Below are positions 12,224-22,495 of a DNA stretch of 64,000 nucleotides, in pieces (within the stretch, counting starts at the first letter, position 1; each line of letters starts with the position of its first letter). A program made the position numbers and the translations under genes. This DNA is from Mangifera indica (taxonomy: Eukaryota; Streptophyta; Magnoliopsida; Sapindales; Anacardiaceae), in assembly GCF_011075055.1 (NCBI RefSeq), contig NC_058143.1, positions 8,633,057 to 8,697,056 on the forward strand, given 5' to 3'. The notes under the pieces are model-generated. The model did not search any database. It had not been told where the DNA came from and saw only the letters and a list, made by a program, of their open reading frames with translations.

Positions 12224-14632
12224 TGTAACACCCACAAATACATCTCAAGAGTAATATAGTCTTAATGCACGGGTTTTTGTAATTTGAAAGTAAAAATATG
12301 AGTTCTAGATGACACACGATCTTGTATAGAGAAGGCATGCTCATGTGTTGTGCCATATTAGCCAAACTAGACTGATTCCACTTGAATTCAAAAATAAGTC
12401 ACACATTATTGTGTACTTTGAATACATGTTCATATGTGTGATACATTTTCAATTTATGTAAAAAAAGGTCATGCTTATGTGTTATGCCACATCAGCCAAA
12501 TTAGACTAATTCCACTTGAATTCAAAAATAAGTGACACACTATTGTGTGCTTTGAATACACATTCATGTGTGTGTAATGCGTTTTCAATTTATATATGAC
12601 ATATCACTACATTTTTTAGATTACAATTTCATAAACCCTAAAAGCACAAAATCCTTAAAATTAGAGCGAGGCAGAGAGTTTGACCATCAAGGTTTCATTT
12701 GGCAACACTAGTGATGTTTTTTGACATCCTAATCGTTGGCAATTATAGAGAGAAGAGTCTGCTTGTGCAATTACTTTTCAGTGGAATTAAAGTAAGTAAA
12801 ATCTGTTTTTTTTTTCATTGTGATTAATGTTGAGGCCGTTTATGGTTCTACACAACTTGTGGTCATAATAATTAAGTATAGAATCATGCTAGATATGATG
12901 GTTTTTGATAAGATAAGTGAATTTGTTATGTTTCCACTACAATTGTGTGGTGAGTTTACATATTCATGTGTTTCCATGATGACTAGTTATATTCAATTGT
13001 TAGTTGGCAAAGAATAGGATTTTGGAGATGTTGTGTATGTTAATTATTGATAAGAATAAGATGGTAGGTGATTTTATGATAGTATTGGTTCAAGTGATTA
13101 TTTTATAATATGCATACTTTATTGATGAGTAATTGAGTATAAATCCATAAAGACTAGATTAGGGTGCGTAAGTGCACGTTTTTTGCATTATGGACTTCTC
13201 ACACGATCATGTAGTATGAGACACATGCCAGTGTGTGTGAAACCCATAATTCAATTGATTTTTTTGGTGTTTTAGTGATTGTTGCTCGTTATTAACCGAT
13301 TAATAATCAACTGAAATGTATGGACTTCCTTTGTATAGAATAACATGACTATTTATGGGGCAAAATAATTAGAATACCCTTGAGAAGTACTGCAATCAAG
13401 GAGAGAACAAAAAAGGAAATTAAAATAAATAGTTGAAGAGGCACATGCTTGTGTGTGTAGGAAAATTAACATACAAGGAATTGCCATAAGGAGTAATCAT
13501 GTGCTTAGGAATAATGAGACATACCCGCTTGTGTCCATAAACACACCCGTGCGTAAAGAGCAAAATAAAAGAAAGTGAAATGGAATTAGTTTGAGAATTT
13601 AAGGGCCTTCCTAAGTAATAGTACATTGATTCTGAGTATGCAGTTGTACCTCATATGCCTAAGAGTCAAGTTATAATATGACACTAGAAATACTATTAGG
13701 TAGAAACAAGAACAAGCTAGGTTAAGTAAAGGCTCAAAAAGCATACATGTTAGGCATCAAATGATTGTTACGAGAGGGCACCATGAGTATCAGTCACTAA
13801 ACCATCCATAGTAGGATATCAGAACTACAGTAAGGTATATGTTCGTAGTAGAGTCTAGTTAAGATTCAATTAGTGTAGTGAAGCATAAAGATAGCTCACA
13901 TGGCCAAGGTATCAAATCCTTATATTCGATCCAAACTGATCATCTTAATATATAGCTTTAACTACAACTTTTAGATTCAGATGCTTCCACCAAGTTCAAT
14001 AGGGTCACATGAGATAAGAATTTAAGGAAATAGTTCCTTAGTGAATGAGAGGGGCATAGTTTGATTTGAAAGTTATGATATACTGCCTAAACAATCCCTA
14101 AAGTACAATATGAGCACAAAGACAATACATAAGACTTGTCACCATCCATAAAGGAGTTTAATATCAACTTTACATGACAAAATTAGTATGGGTTAAGTTT
14201 AAAGGCATTTTGAGGATTTTAGTAAAAGCTATCAATAGAGTCTCTTACTTTCTGCATGTTTTATCACTCACTTTTCTATTTTAATATGTGTAGATACAGG
14301 TGTTCGTGATGATTATGAGTTAAGTGGTGGTTTGCGGGCGTAAAGTAATGAGGGCGTTTCTATATTTTAGCTTTTATTTTATTCAAATTTTCATTGATGT
14401 AGCAGACTACACATACTATGTTTTTAGATTATGTTTTCATGTTTTGACATTTTTGAATGCTTTCAATTTAGTTTTCACAAGGTTATTTTAGTAATTTACT
14501 AGTTTTAATAAATATGGTTTTATTCAATTGTTTTTTAGTTATTATTAATTGTTTTAATTTAACGCATGCTTGAAATAAACGATTTAATAACCCCTTCCTC
14601 TAGAAGATAGTACTTCTGGATGGTGTATTACA
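12224..14632 (+). repeat. 5' LTR of the gypsy element
   Basis: About 2.4 kb. It matches 15925-18190 throughout, for example the block 12820-13020 against 16310-16520 and 13800-14340 against 17350-17900. It carries a tandem copy of about 145 bp (12318-12465 and 12466-12600) present once in the 3' LTR. Repeated ACACGATC/TGTGTG words occur at 12300-12580 and 13190-13560. Confidence 0.82.
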
Positions 14633-14634
14633 AG

Positions 14635-14647
14635 TTAGTATTAGAAC
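14635..14647 (+). other. Primer binding site of the gypsy element
   Basis: TTAGTATTAGAAC two bases after the LTR end, a worn version of the initiator methionine tRNA site. Confidence 0.55.
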
Positions 14648-14818
14648 ATGATTTTAGCACCCAAAAATGTTTTAAAGTATATGTGTAGTCAAATTAAGTA
14701 AGAATGTAAGTCCCTCATGCCTTGCTGATTGCACTTACAATCAATCACTATAAGTTTAGTTTTATTTATACTTGCTAAGTTTTTATGGAAACTCACAGTT
14801 GTGGGTTTTTCAGTAAAT

Positions 14819-15924
14819 ATGAGGAAAGCTACAACAAATACTAGGAATACTCAAACTGAGAACCCATAAAGGAGCCAGAGTGAGAGGGCAATACCCTTAG
14901 TTTTCCAAGTAAGTTTGAGTACTTAAAATGTTAGAGAAATTTTCAGAGAGTAGAAAGGTGTTCTGGCTTAGGCTAGTGAGTTAACATAGGTATCATTGAC
15001 ATAGGCAAAAAGCTCAGTGGAGCTAACCTTAGCACCAATAGTAGTACTAGTAGCAGCACTAGCCAAGACTTAATTGTATTCCATTTTTTAACCAACCTAA
15101 CATGCATTAACCCAAAAATTTGATAATGCTAAGGATCTAATTGTAAATAAGGAATGGTTGAAGTCAGTAGAAAGTGTTATAGCTCTGTTTGACATGTCAA
15201 ACCAGGAGAGAGTTAGATATACCACTCATTTTTTCAAGTTGAGTGCAAAGACATAGTGGAACTTGGTCGATGAGATGATCGAGACCTTTGAGATGTCTTA
15301 GATAGAGTATAGGAGAAGAATTGAGGTCAATTACAGAGGGGCAAATGTGACATGTATAAGAGCTTAAGAGTTTATCACCTTCACACAAGGCACATGTACA
15401 GTGAAGGAATACTCTACCAAATTTAATCATTTGGAGAGTTATGCGTTTAAGATAGTTAACTTAGAGATAGGGTAGATGTAAAAAATTATGTATGGGCTAG
15501 ATCTAACTATAGCCCAAGATGTCATGATAGGCACACAACCGTCCCATACTTATAATTAGGCCTTGAGTAGGGCTTCAAGGGTAGAGGTATTTGTGAGGAG
15601 GATGTATGGTTAGACCTCAAACTAGGTAGTACCTCTACTAATACTAGTTCTAGTACCAATACTAGTATTAGTACTAGTGCTAGTACCATAGTTAGGTAGT
15701 AATAGTACCTTTTTTCAAAGAATTCCTCTTTCAGAAATGAAGAGGAAAAGACTATTCCAACCCAAGGATAACAAGAAAGGTTGGAAGAATAATAAGAAAC
15801 AAAAAAGTCCCAAGATTCCAACCTGTCATAGATATGACAAACATCACAAAAAGGAATTTTAATAGAACAAATAGTTTGCTACATGTGTTATTAGCTAGGG
15901 CACATAGCTAGATCCTATCTCAGG
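14819..15924 (+). pseudogene. Ty3/gypsy gag relic
   Basis: An ATG at 14819 opens a gag-like reading. Through stops one reads KEWLKSVESVIALFDMSNQE, then TTHFFKLSAKT and NLVDEMIETFE at about 15150-15300: the capsid domain of gypsy gag, with its WL and W(W/N) landmarks. After that come FTQGTCTVKEYSTKFNHLES (the QG.M.V.EY..KF stretch) and, at about 15874-15920, a zinc knuckle CYMCY-GHIARSY whose last Cys is Tyr and which has a stop inside. The C-terminal linker around 15640-15705 is expanded by ACTAGT-type repeats. Several stops make it a pseudogene. Confidence 0.78.
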
Positions 15925-18190
15925 GTTAGTGTGATTTGAAAGTCAAAATATGAGTTATGAATGACCCATGACTATGTATGGAGAGTAGATATCCATATGT
16001 CATGTCACGTTAGCTATATTAGAGTGATTTTATATGAATTAAATTTAAGTGACACATGGTCGTGTGCCTTAAACACATGCTCATGTGTGAATAATGCATT
16101 TTTCGCTTATATATGACACATCATTGCATTTTTGGGATTACAATGTCATAATCTCTAAAATTGGAGAGAGGGAGAGAGTTTGACCATTCGACTTTTATTT
16201 GGCAGCTTTAATGATGTTCCTTGACAACCTGATCATTTGCAATTCTAGATAAAAGAGGTATACTCATGCGATTGCTTTTCTACAGAGTTAAGGTATGAAA
16301 GATTTGCAATTTTTCGTTGTGATTAATCTTGAGGGTGTTTAAGGCTCTACATGATTCTCGTGCTCATGTAATTAACTATAGAATTATATTGGATATGATG
16401 GTTTTGATCAGATTAGTGAATTTGTTATGTTTCCACTATGATTATGTGATAAGTTTACGTATTCACGTACTGCCATGATTAGTCACTATATTCAATTGTT
16501 AGTTGGCAAAGAATAGGTTTATGAGATGTTGAATATGTGAATTGTCGATGAGAATAAGATGATAGGTGATTGTGTGATTATATTTGTTCCAAGTCATTAT
16601 TTTATTCAACTTTACAATACTATGTACCTGTAAAGCAGTAATATAATATGCATACTTTATTGATGAGTTATTGAATATAAATCCATGTGAGTGAAGTGTG
16701 AAATCGCTAGAAGAAAGAAACATTTTTTTCATAGATACCAAATTAGAGTGCGTAATTGCACATTTTTTGCATTCGAGACTTGTCACATGATCGTGTGGTA
16801 TGGGACACACAATTTTGTGTATGCAAAACCTAAATTTTGGTTGATATTTTCTAGAATTTTGGTGATCATTGGACATCATTGACCAGTTAGCAACCAACTA
16901 GAATACATGGACTTCATGTGTATAGCATTAGCACGACCATATGTAGGGTAAAATGATTGACATACCCTCAACAAATAGTACAATCAAAGAGAGAACTGAA
17001 AAGGAAATTAAAATAGATAGCTTAAGGGGCATACGTCTATTTGTATAGAAAATTTAACACATGAGGAAATGCCATGAGGAGTAGTCGTGTGCTCAGGAAT
17101 AATGAGACACATTGCCATGTATCCATAGACACATACTAGTGTGTATAAAGCATAATAAAAAAGAGTGAAAAGGAATTAGGCTAAGAATTTAAAGGTCGTC
17201 CCAAGTAACAATAGATATATTATTATATGGCACTAGATATATTGTTAAGTGAAAACAAGAACGAGCTAGGTTAAGTAAAGGCTTAAGATGCATGCATGCT
17301 AGATATTATAGGATCACTATGAAGAGGCACCATGAGTATACAGTCAATACATCTTCTATAGTAGGACATCAGACCCATAGTAGGGAACATGCTCGTAGTA
17401 AAGCTTAGTTAAGATATAATTCGTGTAATGAAACAAAAAGATAACTCACATAGCCAAGGTGTTAAATCCTTATATTCTGTCTAGATCGATTGGCCTAATA
17501 TACACTTTAGTTGCAACTTTCAAATTCAAATGCTTCTACCAAGTTTAGTAAGGTCACATTAGATAAGAATCTAAGGGGGTGGTTCTTCAGTGATCAAGAG
17601 GGACATAGTTTGATTTGAGAGTTATGATATACAACTTAGATAATCCCTAAAGTATAGTATAAGCATAAAGATAGTACATAGAACCTACCATCATATATAA
17701 AGTGGTTTAATACAGACTCGGGATGGTAAAGTTCATCTGGGTCGAGTATAAAGACATTTTAGGGATTTCAATAAAAGTTATTAGTAGAGTCTCCTACTTA
17801 CTAAATGTTTTATCACTCACTTTCTTACTTTCATATGTGCAAGTACACGTGCTCACTTTCTTACTTTCATATGTGCAAGTACGCGTGCCCTTAAGTTATT
17901 AGTAATGAGGGTTTTTCAATCTTTTTAGTTTTTATTTTATCTAGATTTTCATAGATGTATCAGATTACACATACTATGTTTTTAGTTTATGTTTTTATGT
18001 TTTAATATCTTTTGAACACTTCTAATTTAGTTTTGCATGGGTATTTCAGTAATTTACAAGTTTTAATAAATGAGTTTTATTCTATTGTTTTTTAGTTATT
18101 ATTAATTGTTTTCATTTAATGCATGCTCGAAACAAATGATTTAGTGACCCCTTCCTTTTAAGGGTAATACTTCTGGAGGGGGGTGTTACA
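15925..18190 (+). repeat. 3' LTR of the gypsy element, 5' edge missing
   Basis: Collinear with 12290-14632 of the 5' LTR. The first alignable piece is GTGATTTGAAAGTCAAAATA. It has a local 32-bp repeat (CTCACTTTCTTACTTTCATA at 17817 and again at 17850) that the 5' LTR lacks. ORFs on either strand inside (for example 16499-16897) are shadows. Confidence 0.8.
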
Positions 18191-18365
18191 ATATTGCATA
18201 TTAGGAGAAGAAAAGACATTGATTTCTTGTAGCATGTAGACTATATATTTGACTAAATTTGGAGCTTGCTATGTAACCAGGTTCATGGGTAGGCTCATTT
18301 TGATAAATATATACGAAAATGGTTACAAAGGTAAACAAGCAAAAATGACATTTTGTTTGATTTTA

Positions 18366-19323
18366 GACCAAAGGACTTATTCCCACCTAAGGTTTACTCT
18401 TATCCCAAATTTCCACTCATTAACTTTGAAAAACTCAAATACCCACCAATTAATTGTTAAGGTTAACAGAATCCACTAGTTTTAAAATTTTATCTCCTTT
18501 CTCTCCTTAAATGCAACCCTAAAAACTAACAAAATTTCCCCTTGAAACCTAACTGTTTTGAATTTTGAAAACCTGCAATCCCCACCCTAATAAAGTATTT
18601 AAATTTCCCCCACCCAAAGTTTGAAAAGTGACTATTTCTCCCCTAGGGTTTGGAATTTTTTCTAGTTTCTTCTTCGGCAACTAGAGTTGGCCTTTCTCAC
18701 CTATCTTCCATTGGCGATTGAAGAAGAAGGAAGAGTAACCACTTTTATCTTTGTCCAAAGCTTGAAAGGTGATAGATCTTGGCGACGAGTTGAAGATATG
18801 TCACACGGTTCGTCGATCTTAACCACGATGCTCATTTCATCTCACTTCGTCTTGCTTAGATGATTTAGACACTTTGTTTTTTATGATTTAGACTATTCAA
18901 CGATTCATCTTCTAAGATTTAGAGAATTTGACAATAAGAAGTTTAACCAGTGTGACAAGATGATTCGGTCAACGCATTGAACGATTTAAGATGCAAAAGA
19001 AAGTGTCAATAAAGAAAGAACATGGGTTGTGTGGCCAGAGTAAGAGTTATCGCTAGGGAGAGAAGAAAAAAAAAACTAAGGGGAAAATGTGATTTTTCAA
19101 AACTTAATTATGAGGAAAACGTATTAGTTTTCTAAACAAAAAGGGGAAATGAGATAAAGTTTTATTATTTTTAATATATTACTAGTTAAATGATAATTTT
19201 ATCCTTGAAATTAATATATTTGTTAATTTTAATAATTCACTAGTCGGAATTTAGGTTTTCAATACTTAATAGGTATTAATTTAGAAATTTAACAAACCTT
19301 AGATGAGAATAAGTCTTTTGGCC
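18366..19323. mobile_element. Mutator-like non-autonomous element 1
   Basis: Terminal inverted repeats: the left end reads (G)ACCAAAGGACTTATTCCCA, the right end reversed reads GGCCAAAAGACTTATTCTCA. Similarity between the arms continues loosely for about 250 bp. Flanks TTGATTTTA (18357-18365) and CTATTTTTA (19324-19332) agree at 6 of 9. There is no transposase. The core (18650-19060) is richer in G+C and has CTTCGTC-type words. It is the oldest-looking of the three in this cluster. Confidence 0.65.
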
Positions 19324-19580
19324 CTATTTTTATTTAGTAGTTTTGATATCTACACTTGAACCTTAAAGTTTATGATATGTTGACAGAACATAAAGACTTT
19401 AGTGTTGCCATTGAGTTATGCCTCATTTTGTAAGAGTAGACATGACATATTAATAGCATACATGGAATTACCTGAAAGTGGTGGGCCAACAACATTAAGA
19501 TTAGTGGTGTAAAAGAATTTAAGAATTTGTATCTTACAATAGTGGGGCAAAGTCCAACAAACCCAACCCTAAAAAGTTAA

Positions 19581-20444
19581 GGTCAAAAGACTATTTTACA
19601 CAAAAGGTTTAATGGAATCTCAAAAATATATTTGTGAGTGTTTAAATATTTAATTTATCTATGACTCAATTATTTTTAAATTTTTTAGTTAAAGGTAAAG
19701 ATAAAATTATTATTTTATTATTAATATTAAAAATATATAAAATTAATTATATTTTTCCTAGATTTTAAAAACTAATAATTTCATCCTATATAAAATTTTC
19801 TAATTTTAAAAAGTAATATTTTTTCCCTTAAATCTAACGTTTATTTTCAAAGACTCTTTGATAGCCATATCTAGCCACCGACAACTCCCCTTAACACTCA
19901 AAGTCATCATCATTTGTCCCAAATACATCTTGTTATCTAGAATTGCTTGAATCAAAAGAATCTACGTGAAGCGTCATTTGGACAATGCCTTCATCGCGTC
20001 ATCTAGACTAAGCATTTTGGATCAATGCTTCGTCACACTACGTCTCTTCGTTGTAGATGCATGTTGGATTTCATCGCATCATTGGCATGGCTCAGCTCAA
20101 CTCAAGATGGTAGCCAAAGCTCATCTACAACTTAGGTGTGATAGTGTTGTCACTAGTGGAAGAAGAGGAGAAGAAAAGAAACCCCAGATTTTAAAGGGAA
20201 AATGTTACTTTTCAGAATTAGAAAACTTGAGGCAGTAGTAAAATTATTAATTTTTAAAACTTATACGGGAAAATTAATGAATTTTATATTTTTTAATATT
20301 AATGATAAAATAACGATTTTACTCTTATTTTTAACAACAAAATTTAACAATAGTTTAATCATAAATAGGTGTTTAAGTTTTTAAATTGTCAAGTGTATAT
20401 ATTGAGATTAAGTTAAAACTTGGATGAAAAATAGTCTTTTGGCC
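19581..20444. mobile_element. Mutator-like non-autonomous element 2
   Basis: The left end GGTCAAAAGACTATTTTACA and the reversed right end GGCCAAAAGACTATTTTTCA form the terminal inverted repeat. Flanking 9-mers AAAAGTTAA (19572-19580) and AAAAATTAA (20445-20453) agree at 8 of 9, the duplication length typical of Mutator-like elements. The core (about 19850-20180) is GC-richer. An open frame at 19966-20238 is not recognisable as a protein and I treat it as non-coding. Confidence 0.75.
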
Positions 20445-20539
20445 AAAAATTAATGAAATCAAGTATTCCAATATGAGTCCGAAGTCTTTCAAATATTAAT
20501 AATAATTGTTATTGGGTTTTTTTCGCTTTGATAGACTAG

Positions 20540-20770
20540 TGCAGGTGGAATGACTATGTCCCACGTCAGTTTTTATGAAACAACAATTCTTTATACTTAT
20601 ATTTCAAGGGTTTATTTTTTCATCTGTCCACAAAATTTATTAAAACAGCTAAAGGATGAATTGAAAGACCAACCGATGTTGTTGTTGTCGGCAAAGAAGT
20701 TGACGTTGAGACTTTACAATGCAATAAAGAAGGGAGGACAAGGGTAGGTCCTCTAACCAAGCCACAAATA
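20540..20770 (+). other. Short unclassified stretch between elements 2 and 3
   Basis: Contains a frame whose 3' part reads LLKQLKDELKDQPMLLLSAK and onwards, followed by a GTAGGT that could be a splice donor near 20750. It could be a stray exon or captured gene piece. I recognise no family and see no partner exon. Confidence 0.2.
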
Positions 20771-20822
20771 CCAAGGCAGTGGCCTTGCAGCTCAGACTGT
20801 GACCCCTTTCTTTTTTTTTTAA

Positions 20823-21697
20823 GGCCAAATGACTATTTCCCACCTAAGGTATGCTATACTGACAAGTTTCCACCATTTAATTATGGAAACATCAAACACC
20901 TACCCATGGCCGGTTAGATTTAACAAAACCCTAACGGTGATAAGGGTAAAATCGTCATTTTCTCTATAATATTAAAAATAAACTAAAATAGAATATATTT
21001 TGCCCCCCTAAACTTTAAAAACTAAAATTCCCCCCAGCCTAAGTTTTAAAAAATCACAGTTTCACCCTCCCAAAGCATTGCCGACGGTCTCCGGCTCCAT
21101 TGCCGACGGTCTCTCCCTCCCGAAGCATCCTCACCTTCCGGAGATCTCTTTCCTCGCATTTGGATTTCCAATCAGAGTTGGAGAAGCTGTGGAAGACGAA
21201 GAACTTCGTCGGGGAAGACGAAGTTCTTCGTCTTCCCAGTCGTCGTCGTCGTCTGGGAAGACAATTGTCTTCCCAGACGACAAAGATAAGATCGATCGAT
21301 CTCGTCTTCGTCGTCTGGGAAGACGATTTCTCTTCCCAGACGGCTTCTCTCTGCATCTGATGCGTTGAGGTCGAGTTGAGAGGGGTCGTCGGTGGAAGAG
21401 AAACCGTTGGGAGGGGAAGACGGTCGGTGATGGCACAGGAGAAAGCGACGGAGAAGGGTTTGGAAATTGGAAGGGTCTGGAAATAAACCCTAGGGGGGGA
21501 AATGCAATCTTTTCAAACTTAGCTTAGGGAAAAAATGTTAGTTTTTAAACTTTTAGGGGGGAAAATGAGATTAAATTTATCACCGTTAGGGTTTTGTTAA
21601 ATCTAACCAGCCATGGGTGGGTGTTTGGTGTTTCCATAGTTAAAGGGTGGAAACTTGGCATTACAACATACCTTGGGTGGGAAATAGTTGTTTGGCC
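20823..21697. mobile_element. Mutator-like non-autonomous element 3 (youngest copy)
   Basis: The terminal inverted repeat begins GGCCAAATGACTATTTCCCA on the left and GGCCAAACAACTATTTCCCA on the reversed right. The arms match with small gaps over roughly 230-250 bp (20823-21072 and 21465-21697). Flanks are TTTTTTTAA on both sides (20814-20822 and 21698-21706), an exact 9-bp duplication. The core 21072-21460 is GC-rich and packed with inverted repeats of a GTCTGGGAAGAC unit, so open frames appear on both strands there. They overlap one another and are products of the palindromes. No transposase is present. It lies about 430 bp upstream of the RALF start codon. Confidence 0.85.
21240..21345. repeat. 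Palindrome and hairpin cluster in element 3
   Basis: A perfect 34-bp palindrome spans 21248-21281, centred on AATT. A 12-bp stem with a 7-base loop lies at 21312-21342. A 20-bp stem with a 6-base loop lies just to the left at 21191-21236. All use the same GAAGAC/GTCTTC words. Confidence 0.85.
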
Positions 21698-22129
21698 TTT
21701 TTTTAAACCCTTTTCTCTGTTTTATTTATATTTGCCTTTCATCATTATGTCTTCCTTTGCTACCTTTTCCTACGCATTCTCTTAATATTCTTCCACTCTC
21801 TCTCTTTTCCTCTTGTTAATTACAAGTTTTGTTTACAGAGGAAATTACATTGTAAATTTTGTTTAGATGATTTGTTTAATTTTCATGAAATGTACGTACA
21901 TGATCTTAAAACTAAAATAGATCCGACTTTAAACAAAAGAAATGAAATTTTATCCATTTACAATACATATATGATATAAGGATGGTTACCTTACCTCTTG
22001 AATCTGTTCCATGCCCTGTGTCATTCATCACCTCTTCAACTACCATTAAAATTAATCTTTCACTTGTCCAAAGCCAACTGAATAACAAAACAAACAACTC
22101 ATCTCTAACCTTATCTCAATCAAGACAAA

Positions 22130-22495
22130 ATGTCCAAATCCTCTCACCTCCATTGCACTCTCCTCTTCAATTTTTCCCTGCTTTTTCTTCACATCCACCT
22201 TCAAATCTGTGATGGAGTTTCATTTTTAGCCCTCCAAACCGCTGAAATGGATGCCATGGCCAAAAGGGCCTCCAACAAAAGCATTGAAGGTTGTTTAACT
22301 GAGCCAGAAGTGGACTCAGAGAGCAACAGGAGGCTTCTTCTGATGCAGAAGAAGTATATAAGCTATGACACTTTGAAGAGGGATATGGTTCCATGTCAAG
22401 AGCCAGGTGCTTCTTATTATGAATGTCATGTTTCAACAGCAAATCCTTACAGCAGAGGTTGTGAAATCATTACTAGATGTGCCAGAGGCTCTTAA
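22130..22495 (+). CDS. RALF: RALF-like peptide precursor
   Basis: A single-exon secreted peptide hormone precursor of 121 residues, the usual size for the family. RALFs bind CrRLK1L receptor kinases such as FERONIA and leucine-rich-repeat extensins at the cell wall and cause apoplastic alkalinisation. Residues 1-28 are hydrophobic, fitting a signal peptide. A propeptide follows, with a dibasic RRLL at 67-70, the RRxL site cut by site-1 protease. The mature part would be 71-121 (about 51 residues). It has the receptor-binding YISY at 76-79, four cysteines at 89, 99, 111 and 117, and the conserved NPYSRGC. It resembles the subgroup with MQKKYISY at the mature start. Oddities: the loop after the first Cys is QEPGASYYE rather than basic, so the mature peptide has a net charge of only about +2. 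TATA-like sequence lies at 21966-21980. The stop is at 22493. Confidence 0.93.
   Translation: MSKSSHLHCTLLFNFSLLFLHIHLQICDGVSFLALQTAEMDAMAKRASNKSIEGCLTEPEVDSESNRRLLLMQKKYISYDTLKRDMVPCQEPGASYYECHVSTANPYSRGCEIITRCARGS

Larger units (their letters stand above)
12224..18190 (+). mobile_element. Ty3/gypsy element with exact target-site duplication, pol deleted
   Basis: Starts TGTAACACCC and ends GGTGTTACA, flanked by ATATT on both sides (12219-12223 and 18191-18195), an exact 5-bp duplication. LTRs are 12224-14632 and about 15925-18190. Between them are a primer site and a gag relic ending in a zinc knuckle that runs straight into the second LTR. Protease, reverse transcriptase, RNase H and integrase are absent, as is about the first 60 bp of the 3' LTR. 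That pattern fits one deletion removing pol and the 3' LTR edge after insertion. Confidence 0.85.

Noticed and set aside
19400..19510. Possible exon reading ELPESGGPTTLRLVV near 19455-19505
   Set aside because: Only a few codons, no splice partners and no family recognised.
21054..21436. Overlapping open frames on both strands at 21054-21436, about 86-101 codons each
   Set aside because: They arise from the palindromic GAAGAC/GTCTTC repeats inside a Mutator-like element. The predicted Arg/Ser-rich products mirror each other and match no family I know.
22167..22442. Minus-strand frame across the RALF gene
   Set aside because: Shadow frame; the plus strand has signal peptide, cleavage site and Cys pattern.
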